Assembly (NCBI GenBank): GCA_021159235.1
Contig: JAGGSF010000039.1
Location: forward strand, 1 to 7,538
Length of the DNA stretch: 7,538 nucleotides
DNA from: Deltaproteobacteria bacterium
GTDB taxonomy: Bacteria > Campylobacterota_A > Desulfurellia > JAGGSF01
Direction: 5' to 3'
Below, piece after piece: positions 1 to 5,615 of this stretch. Numbering within the stretch: the first letter of the stretch is position 1; the number at the start of each line of letters is the position of its first letter. The notes under the pieces are model-generated. The model had not been told where the DNA came from. It did no database searches and worked only from the letters and a program-made list of their open reading frames with translations. The translations under genes and the position numbers were made by a program.

Positions 1-81
1 TAAGCAAATTAAATACCCTTTAAAAAAATGATAAAATGCCTATTATTATGTTAATGTTAAATATAAGTTTTAAGTTTTGTG

Positions 82-142
82 TTCTAAAGTCTACGACCAG
101 GAGGCAAAAGCAACAATGCATAAGTAGAAACTGTCCTTAGAA
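82..142 (+). promoter_or_regulatory. possible structured leader RNA enclosing a mini-ORF
   Basis: Bases 82-87 (TTCTAA) can pair with 137-142 (TTAGAA). G89 can pair with C135, and 90-94 (TCTAC) can pair with 124-128 (GTAGA), leaving a bulge at 129-134. The enclosed loop carries AGGAGG at 99-104. An ATG follows at 116-118, opening a mini-ORF that reads Met-His-Lys-stop (116-127). The stop codon overlaps the 3' arm of the inner stem, so translating the mini-ORF would disturb the fold. This could be a leader-peptide or riboswitch-like control element ahead of aorA. The stems are short and AT-rich, so chance is possible. I do not recognise it as a known Moco or Wco riboswitch. Confidence 0.3.
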
Positions 143-156
143 GGAAGAAAGCAGAG

Positions 157-163
157 GGAGGTG
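157..163 (+). promoter_or_regulatory. strong ribosome binding site of aorA
   Basis: GGAGGTG matches the 16S rRNA anti-Shine-Dalgarno sequence over seven bases and ends four bases before the ATG at 168. It fixes the aorA start and predicts efficient translation of the first gene of the operon. Confidence 0.85.
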
Positions 164-167
164 TTTA

Positions 168-659
168 ATGAAAGTAGTCGTGCTGGAACCTCTAAAGTGT
201 ACAGGCTGCAGAGCATGTGAGTATGCCTGTTCATTTGCCCACACAGGCTTATTCAATCCATTGGATTCCCGTATCAAAATCAATACATTTTTAGAAGACC
301 TGAGTTTTATTCCCTCAATCTGCATGCAATGTGAAGAACCTTACTGTATGGAGGTATGTCCTACCGGAGCACTTACCAAAAATGCAGAAACGGGCGTTGT
401 TGAGTTTGAAAGAAACAGGTGTATCGGATGTAAACAGTGTATCATCGCATGTCCGTGGGGATCGATAAAATTGAATCACACTGGCAGAGAAATCATCAAA
501 TGCGATTATTGTGGTGGGGATCCAGAATGCATAAAGGTATGCGCCGCAAGAGCGCTTACCTTTGAAGAAGTGGAAGACATGGTAACAGCTAAACAAAAGA
601 AGGTTGCCACCAAGTATAAAGAGATTGCAAAGGAGATAGCAAGGGGGGTGAACCCATGA
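168..659 (+). CDS. aorA: AorA-type polyferredoxin electron-transfer subunit
   Basis: This 163-residue cytoplasmic Fe-S protein should carry electrons between the pterin enzyme encoded next and the flavoprotein after it. It has 16 cysteines in four clusters: C11/14/17/21, C52/55/60/64, C85/88/91/95 and C112/115/121/125. That is enough for four [4Fe-4S] centres, in the HycB/DmsB-like two-by-two arrangement. There is no signal peptide and no membrane segment. The last 30 residues are a lysine- and glutamate-rich helix without cysteines. Length and gene order match AorA of the NAD-reducing aldehyde oxidoreductase of Aromatoleum aromaticum, where repeated AorA-AorB units build a filament capped by AorC. 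The GGAGGTG at 157-163 sets the start, and the stop overlaps the next ATG by four bases. Fold and cofactor count are clear; assignment to AorA rests largely on context. Confidence 0.9.
   Translation: MKVVVLEPLKCTGCRACEYACSFAHTGLFNPLDSRIKINTFLEDLSFIPSICMQCEEPYCMEVCPTGALTKNAETGVVEFERNRCIGCKQCIIACPWGSIKLNHTGREIIKCDYCGGDPECIKVCAARALTFEEVEDMVTAKQKKVATKYKEIAKEIARGVNP
643..650 (+). promoter_or_regulatory. ribosome binding site of aorB inside aorA
   Basis: GGGGGGTG ends five bases before the ATG at 656 and lies within the last codons of aorA. It supports this start and adds independent initiation to the coupling given by the ATGA overlap. Confidence 0.7.
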
Positions 660-2470
660 TCAAAGGTGGTTATCAAGGCAAAATCCTCAGGGTAAATCTT
701 ACTAATGGAAATGTAAAGATAGAAGATATCAATGAAGAATGGGCAAAAAAATACATTGGTGGAAGAGGATATGGAACACGAATTATATATGAAGAAGTAG
801 ATCCAGCGGTAGACCCTCTTTCAGAAGATAACAAGGTAATTATTGCCACCGGCCCGCTTGATGGAACATTAGCTCCTTCATCGGGAAGAGTTATGGTTAT
901 CACAAAAGGAGCGTTGAATGGTGCAATTGCCTGTTCAAACTCAGGCGGTCATTTTGGCCCTGCGCTTAAACAAACAGGTTACGATATGATAATACTGGAG
1001 GGAAAAGCAAAAGAACCTGTTTATCTGTGGATAAACAAAGGAAAAGTGGAGATAAGGAATGCAGGAAATTTATGGGGAAAACCTGTAAATGAGGCCGATA
1101 AGCTAATGAGAAAAGAAACGCATCCAGAAGCAGAGACAATGGTGATAGGTCCTGCAGGAGAAAAACTTTCATTGATTGCAAATGTTATGTTCAATGGTCA
1201 TAGAGCAGCTGGAAGAACAGGTGTAGGTGCGGTAGTGGGCAGCAAGAATCTAAAAGGAATTGCTGTAAGGGGAAATCTTGATATAAAGGTGGCTGAGCCA
1301 GAAAAATTCATGGAAGCAGTATACGAGACAAGAGATATTCTCAGTAAAGATGCATTCTCTGGTGGCGGTGGAGCGAAATATGGAACTGCAGTGCTTGTAA
1401 ATGTAATTAACGGCATCGGAGGACTGCCCACAAGAAACGCACAGGATGCATACTTCCCAGAAGCGGAAAAAATCAGTGGAGATGCACTTGCAAAAAACAA
1501 TCTTGTAAGGAATGAAGGCTGTGACAATTGCCCAATTGCATGCGGAAGAGTAACAGAAATAAGAGAGGGAAAATACAAAGGAGAAAAAGGGACAGGACCT
1601 GAATACGAATCAATATGGGCACTGGGAGCAATGTGTGGTGTCTCCGATCTAAATGCTATTGTTATGGCAAATTATCTCTGTGACAGATATGGGCTGGATA
1701 CAATCTCAGCCGGTGCTACTGTCGCCTGTGCAATGGAGTTATATGAAGGGAGATACATACCAAAGGAAGATGCACCAGTTCCACTTCAATTTGGCTCAGG
1801 TGATGCACTGATAGAGACGATAAAACTAATGGGAGAACAGAAAGGAAAACTTGGTAAGCTATTAGCACAGGGCTCTTACAGACTTGCAGAACACTACGGT
1901 CATCCTGAACTTTCCATGAGCGTAAAAAAACAGGAATTTCCCGCTTATGACCCCAGAGCCATTAAGGGCATCGGATTGGAGTATGCAACAAGTAATAGGG
2001 GCGCCTGTCATGTAAGAGGCTATACAGTTGCAGCAGAAGTTTTAGGTAATGTTGACAGGCTGAAATATGAAGGTAAAGCCGAGCTTACCAAAACATTTCA
2101 GGATTTAACCGCTGCTCTTGATTCAACCGGCATATGTCTATTTACAACATTCGGACTGGTTGGAAAAAATATCGCAGCACTTTACTCCACTGCAACAGGA
2201 TTTGAATGTGATGAAAAAGAATTCCTGAAGATTGGTGAAAGAATATGGAATCTTGAAAAGCTCTTCAACTTAAAAGCAGGATTTACACGAAAGGACGATA
2301 CATTACCACTTAGAATTTTAAAAGAGCCTATAAAAACAGGTCCATCAAAGGGAGAAATAGAAGAACTTGATAAAATGTTAGATGATTATTATAAGGTAAG
2401 AGGCTGGGGTAAGGATGGTGTTCCCATGAAGGAGAAATTAGAAGAACTTGAATTATCTGATCTAATATGA
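656..2470 (+). CDS. aorB: tungsten/molybdenum-pterin aldehyde:ferredoxin oxidoreductase, catalytic subunit
   Basis: This 604-residue cytoplasmic enzyme should oxidise aldehydes to carboxylic acids, or reduce acids in reverse, at a bis-pterin tungsten (or molybdenum) centre beside one [4Fe-4S] cluster. Its length and motifs match the AOR family end to end. The cluster ligands are C289, C292, C296 and C494, almost the same numbering as Pyrococcus furiosus AOR (288/291/295/494). Two pterin-contact motifs are seen, DRYGLD at 343-348 and DSTGIC at 489-494. H452 (CHVRGY) and a glutamate in GPEYES (314-319) correspond to the proposed catalytic His and Glu. The N-terminal pterin domain includes GGRGYG at 35-40. 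It starts within the aorA stop (ATGA) and ends in an ATGA overlap with the next gene. The preferred aldehyde, and W versus Mo, cannot be read from sequence; subfamilies such as FOR or benzoyl-CoA reductase BamB are less likely on length and neighbours. Confidence 0.95.
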   Translation: MIKGGYQGKILRVNLTNGNVKIEDINEEWAKKYIGGRGYGTRIIYEEVDPAVDPLSEDNKVIIATGPLDGTLAPSSGRVMVITKGALNGAIACSNSGGHFGPALKQTGYDMIILEGKAKEPVYLWINKGKVEIRNAGNLWGKPVNEADKLMRKETHPEAETMVIGPAGEKLSLIANVMFNGHRAAGRTGVGAVVGSKNLKGIAVRGNLDIKVAEPEKFMEAVYETRDILSKDAFSGGGGAKYGTAVLVNVINGIGGLPTRNAQDAYFPEAEKISGDALAKNNLVRNEGCDNCPIACGRVTEIREGKYKGEKGTGPEYESIWALGAMCGVSDLNAIVMANYLCDRYGLDTISAGATVACAMELYEGRYIPKEDAPVPLQFGSGDALIETIKLMGEQKGKLGKLLAQGSYRLAEHYGHPELSMSVKKQEFPAYDPRAIKGIGLEYATSNRGACHVRGYTVAAEVLGNVDRLKYEGKAELTKTFQDLTAALDSTGICLFTTFGLVGKNIAALYSTATGFECDEKEFLKIGERIWNLEKLFNLKAGFTRKDDTLPLRILKEPIKTGPSKGEIEELDKMLDDYYKVRGWGKDGVPMKEKLEELELSDLI

Positions 2471-3696
2471 GACACATAATTGTAGGTGCAAGCATAGCGG
2501 GATTGTCTGCTGCAAAAAAGATAAAGGAAATTAGTCCAGAAGATGAAGTAGTAATTGTTTCAGGAGAAAAGGTAAAACCATACGGCAAAATGACCCTTAC
2601 TTACCTTCTTTCTGGAGAAGTTGCAGCAGAAAATTTCTATCTTGATGTTCCCGGTGGAATAGAACTTCTGTTAAACAAAAAGGTTGTAAAAATAGACCCG
2701 GGTAAGAGAACTGTTATAACTGATTCCAACGAGGAATTTTCTTATGATAAACTACTTATTGCAACCGGTGCACATGCGTATATTCCAGAGATACCCGGCA
2801 GTACATTCCCCTCAGTCTTTTCGGTGAGAAATCTTGAAGATATAGAGAAAATAAAAAGTAGAATCAAACAATCCAATGAAAAAAGAGTGATACTCTCGGG
2901 TGCGGGGCTTATAAATACGGAAATTGGTGACGCACTGTTTAAAATCGGCATTCCCATCACCTATGTTATTCATTCCAATAGAGTTCTTTCCCAAATTATT
3001 GATGAAGAAGCATCAAGAATTGTAGAAAAAAGGCTTTTAAAACAGGGAATTGAAGTGCTCAAAGGCGAAAGCATTAAAGAAATAGAAGAAAAAGATGGGG
3101 TAACCTTTGCAACACTTGAATCAGGAAAAGTACTCAAAGGATCCTGTGTTATTTTTGGAAAAGGCGTAAGACCAAATACAGATCTTCTCAAAGACTCGAA
3201 AATCAAAACAAACAGAGGAATTCTTGTCGATGAACATCTTGAAACAAATGCAAGGAATATATATGCTGCAGGAGATGTGGTGGAAACAAAAGATATTGTT
3301 TACGGCGATAGGCGACTGCATGCACTCTGGCCAGTAGCAGCCGAACAGGGGAAAATTGCAGGAGCAAATATGGCTGGAGTGCCGCTCACCTATCCAGGCG
3401 ATGTATCAAGGAACACTCTCACCGTCTTTGGAATGACCATATTCACAGGAGGCATGAGCAGAGAGGGTAAATTTGATGTGTATAGAAAAATGGAAAATGG
3501 CGAATACAGGAAAGTAATTTTAAAGGATGGAAAACTTAAAGGTTTTATATTTACGGGAGAGGTTGATAACCCTGGAGTCTATATTTACATAATGAAAAAT
3601 GAGATTGAAGTAGACAAACTTGAAAGTCCTCTTCTCTATGGGAGTATATCTTTTTCGGATTTGCATTCGCCTGCAAGGATACGAACCTTTCAATGA
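2467..3696 (+). CDS. aorC: AorC-type FAD/NAD(P)-dependent oxidoreductase subunit
   Basis: This 409-residue flavoprotein of the pyridine nucleotide-disulfide/NADH:rubredoxin reductase fold should pass electrons from AorA to NAD(P)+. Motifs in order are the N-terminal FAD-binding GASIAG (7-12), the LLIATGA strand (97-102), a second Rossmann motif GAG-x4-E (145-152) for NAD(P), and AAGD (267-270) contacting FAD. Residues from about 315 on form the C-terminal interface domain. The only cysteine, C227, is not in a CxxC or CxxxxC pair, so it is not a disulfide reductase and electrons must leave through Fe-S partners. It starts inside the aorB stop (ATGA) with no good Shine-Dalgarno sequence, which suggests reinitiation by ribosomes finishing aorB. 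Gene order and length agree with AorC of the bacterial AorABC complex. NADH versus NADPH preference is not evident. Without context it would be called a generic FAD-dependent oxidoreductase. Confidence 0.88.
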   Translation: MRHIIVGASIAGLSAAKKIKEISPEDEVVIVSGEKVKPYGKMTLTYLLSGEVAAENFYLDVPGGIELLLNKKVVKIDPGKRTVITDSNEEFSYDKLLIATGAHAYIPEIPGSTFPSVFSVRNLEDIEKIKSRIKQSNEKRVILSGAGLINTEIGDALFKIGIPITYVIHSNRVLSQIIDEEASRIVEKRLLKQGIEVLKGESIKEIEEKDGVTFATLESGKVLKGSCVIFGKGVRPNTDLLKDSKIKTNRGILVDEHLETNARNIYAAGDVVETKDIVYGDRRLHALWPVAAEQGKIAGANMAGVPLTYPGDVSRNTLTVFGMTIFTGGMSREGKFDVYRKMENGEYRKVILKDGKLKGFIFTGEVDNPGVYIYIMKNEIEVDKLESPLLYGSISFSDLHSPARIRTFQ

Positions 3697-4376
3697 AAAA
3701 CAAAGAGATAAAAAATTCTCATCCTTTTATCATTAAAAACTGCATGCTCACCACAATTGCAACGGGAGAAAAAGCAGAAAGTTTAAGAGAATTAAGGGAC
3801 AAATTAATGGACATTCATCCAGGTAGTGTATACTACCATTTCTGGGGTGGGCTTTTATCTCCTCGCTTTGAAGAACCAGAATTTAACAACGATTTTGCAG
3901 CCTGGGCTTACCGTGCTCTGCGCGATCCAGTTCTGGCTGAAAGATTGGCCATGATTGACCCCACACCCTTTGCCGACATAGAGGATTTACGCCAGGAAGT
4001 AATAGAGGTAATAGAAGAGAGATTGTATGAAACAGAAATAGTGCCGGTGGTAAAACCTGATGAAGCGTTCTGCTTCATCAGGTCACAAATTGTTATCTTT
4101 GATACCTACAGACGCCTCATAGAACCAAAAGAACTTGCCTCAGTTGTCCCCACTCTATCCGGAGGAAGTATCTTTTACCATTTCATCGATGCCAGAAGGC
4201 GCACCGATGAAAGAATCGATGATTTTCGCGCCTGGCTTAAAGGATTCGGCAATACATATAATGACCTGTGCGATATGCTCGCTGCCGTTGACCCTTACTT
4301 CACCACCCTGGTTGAATTGCGAAAAACCCTCTCAAAGATATTTAAAACCTATTTTGGGGAAGATGAAAAAGCTTGA
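3693..4376 (+). CDS. DUF5752-like protein with two internal repeats
   Basis: A 227-residue soluble protein of unknown function. I place it in the DUF5752 family from memory of the pattern YYHFWGG...PEFNNDFAAWAYRALRD, not from a search. It is an internal duplication. Residues 11-50 align without gaps to 125-164 and share a closing G-S-[VI]-[YF]-Y-H-F. DFAAW (67-71) matches DFRAW (177-181), and the DP at 89-90 matches 200-201 before a similar helix. The conserved His, Asp and Trp suggest a binding or catalytic pocket per repeat, but no metal or cofactor motif is certain. There is no signal peptide or membrane segment. It overlaps aorC by ATGA, with only a distant AAGGA (3675-3679) as ribosome site. 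M18 (3744) is an alternative start but would cut the first repeat. The 14-base overlap with the glycosyltransferase gene suggests the two proteins act together. Confidence 0.8.
   Translation: MKNKEIKNSHPFIIKNCMLTTIATGEKAESLRELRDKLMDIHPGSVYYHFWGGLLSPRFEEPEFNNDFAAWAYRALRDPVLAERLAMIDPTPFADIEDLRQEVIEVIEERLYETEIVPVVKPDEAFCFIRSQIVIFDTYRRLIEPKELASVVPTLSGGSIFYHFIDARRRTDERIDDFRAWLKGFGNTYNDLCDMLAAVDPYFTTLVELRKTLSKIFKTYFGEDEKA
3723..4352 (+). repeat. divergent tandem duplication within the DUF5752-like gene
   Basis: Protein residues 11-111 and 125-220 are diverged copies of one module of about 100 residues. The first 40 residues align without gaps. Both copies contain L-x3-(L/V), then G-S-aromatic-Y-H-F, then an acidic stretch leading to D-F-x-A-W, then a D-P before the last helix. 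Identity is low, so the duplication is old and not visible at the DNA level. Confidence 0.75.
4055..4083 (+). repeat. perfect 12-bp inverted repeat (hairpin) inside the DUF5752-like gene
   Basis: Twelve bases at 4055-4066 (ACCTGATGAAGC) are the exact reverse complement of 4072-4083, with a five-base loop GTTCT. The hairpin spans codons 121-131, the junction where the second protein repeat begins. No T-run follows, so it is not an intrinsic terminator. It could pause translation, protect mRNA against 3'-5' decay between the aor genes and the downstream pair, or mark an old insertion or duplication joint. Role unknown. Confidence 0.85.
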
Positions 4377-5598
4377 CCTCTACACCAGTATAGTAGGTAA
4401 GGATGTTATAGAGGAACTCCATCAATTAGCTGGTCTTTTGAAAGGAAGGAAGGTTGTTCACGTCAATTCTACTCGAAAAGGCGGTGGTGTGGCAGAAATT
4501 CTGAGAAGATTGGTGCCTTTGATGTGTGAACTGGGGATCAAAACCAAATGGAAGGTCATAACCGGTGATGATGATTTTTTCAAATGCACAAAAAGTATGC
4601 ATAATGCTCTTCAGGGCAACCCGATAGACATCCCTGAATCTCTCTTGAGAATATACGAAAAAACAAATGCTCAAAATGCAGAAGTTTTGAGAAAAGAACT
4701 TGAAGAAGCGGATATTGTATTTATTCATGACCCTCAACCTGCTCCCCTTATAAAATTCTGCCCAGATAGGAGAGGAAAATGGATCTGGCGATGTCACATA
4801 GATATTAGTAGACCACAAAGACATATCTGGAAATACTTGAGAAATTTTGTAGTGGATTACGATGCCAGCATTTTTTCTATCGTCAACTTCGCACAGAGAT
4901 TACCTCACCCTTTATACATTATTCCACCCAGCATCGACCCTTTAAGTGAAAAAAATAAAGATTTAGATGCTAAGGAAGTCTATTCGGTCTATGATGGATT
5001 GGGAATAGATATGGGGAATCCCATTATACTACAGGTGTCTCGTTTTGACCGATTCAAAGACCCCGTAGGTGTTATTCAATCCTATAGACTTGTAAAGAAT
5101 TTTACACCTTCTGCACAACTCGTGCTGGCAGGAGGTCCAGCAACAGACGACCCTGAAGGAAAAGTTGTATTAGAGGAGGTAAAAACAGCAGCAGGAGATA
5201 ACCCTAACATCCACATCCTGTTGTTGCCTCCCGAATCGGATAGAACAATCAATGCTTTGCAACGAGGAGCAGATATTGTTCTCCAAAAATCTATAAAGGA
5301 AGGTTTCGGATTGACGGTAACGGAAACGATGTGGAAGGGTAAACCTGTCATTGGCGGCAATACAGGTGGTATTAGACTTCAGGTTATCAACCATCACACG
5401 GGTTTTCTCGTCAACACCCCCGAAGGTGCAGCTCTGCGTGCCCGCTATCTGCTGCACCATCCCGAGAAAATTAAAGAAATGGGATATAAAGCCAAAGAGT
5501 TTGTCAGAGCAAATTTCCTGATAACACGACATCTAAGAGACCATCTAACCTTGATGATCAGCATACTTTATGGTGTTAAAGAAAGAATTGAGTTGTAA
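4363..5598 (+). CDS. treT: GT4 glycosyltransferase, trehalose synthase TreT-like
   Basis: This 411-residue GT-B fold, retaining glycosyltransferase resembles TreT, which makes trehalose from NDP-glucose and glucose in the cytoplasm. Family landmarks run the whole length: HVNSTRKGGGVAEIL (33-47), HNALQG (80-85), IHDPQPAPLI (121-130), WRCHIDIS (142-149), IIPPSIDPLSEKN (186-198), QVSRFDRFKDP (224-234), LVLAGG (253-258), and the E-x7-E donor motif E313/E321. The start at 4363 is chosen because the typical TreT N-terminus begins there. The frame stays open up to an ATG at 4135, but those 76 extra residues overlap the previous gene and do not look like the family. Initiation overlaps the preceding stop by 14 bases, with a GGGG close upstream, so translation is probably coupled. 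The acceptor cannot be proved from sequence: bacterial relatives may act on other sugars. Family assignment is firm, trehalose product less so. Confidence 0.88.
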   Translation: MKKLDLYTSIVGKDVIEELHQLAGLLKGRKVVHVNSTRKGGGVAEILRRLVPLMCELGIKTKWKVITGDDDFFKCTKSMHNALQGNPIDIPESLLRIYEKTNAQNAEVLRKELEEADIVFIHDPQPAPLIKFCPDRRGKWIWRCHIDISRPQRHIWKYLRNFVVDYDASIFSIVNFAQRLPHPLYIIPPSIDPLSEKNKDLDAKEVYSVYDGLGIDMGNPIILQVSRFDRFKDPVGVIQSYRLVKNFTPSAQLVLAGGPATDDPEGKVVLEEVKTAAGDNPNIHILLLPPESDRTINALQRGADIVLQKSIKEGFGLTVTETMWKGKPVIGGNTGGIRLQVINHHTGFLVNTPEGAALRARYLLHHPEKIKEMGYKAKEFVRANFLITRHLRDHLTLMISILYGVKERIEL

Positions 5599-5615
5599 TT
5601 TTTCAATTCGTTTTT
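5585..5615 (+). terminator. possible bidirectional terminator between convergent genes
   Basis: GAATTGA (5585-5591) and TCAATTC (5603-5609) form a 7-bp stem with an 11-base loop spanning both stop codons, and a T5 run follows at 5611-5615. A second dyad, TAAAAGC (5615-5621) with GCTTTTA (5627-5633), lies just beyond. The genes are only four bases apart, so each terminator would have to use the other gene's 3' end. The stem is AT-rich and weak, so termination may be leaky. Confidence 0.4.

Larger units (their letters stand above)
1..167 (+). promoter_or_regulatory. 5' leader and presumed promoter region of the aor operon
   Basis: This is the only sizeable non-coding stretch on the plus-strand side, and it ends at the aorA start. 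Bases 1-80 are very AT-rich and should hold the promoter. TATAAG at 62-67 could be a -10 box, but no convincing -35 box lies 16-18 bases upstream, so no promoter is assigned. Bases 82-142 can fold into a long-range stem (separate entry), and an AGGAGG at 99-104 precedes a three-codon mini-ORF. I see no coding sequence of normal size and no recognisable upstream gene end. The promoter role is inferred from position only. Confidence 0.5.

Noticed and set aside
62-67. TATAAG as the -10 box of an aor promoter
   Set aside because: No acceptable -35 box at 16-18 bases upstream. The region is so AT-rich that such hexamers are expected by chance.
82-161. Known molybdenum/tungsten cofactor riboswitch in the aorA leader
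   Set aside because: I could not match the conserved core of that motif by eye. Only a generic long-range pairing is supported.
1198-1578. 126-codon open frame on the minus strand within aorB
   Set aside because: It is the mirror of conserved AOR coding sequence including the cluster cysteines. No ribosome site or family features were seen.
2357-2451. Direct repeat TAGAAGAACTTGA seen twice near the end of aorB
   Set aside because: Explained by two glutamate/leucine-rich helical stretches with similar codons, not by a mobile or regulatory repeat.
4135-4362. 76-residue N-terminal extension of the glycosyltransferase reading frame, from ATG 4135
   Set aside because: It lies wholly inside the DUF5752-like gene in another frame, does not resemble the family N-terminus, and an ATG at 4363 fits the TreT-type start.
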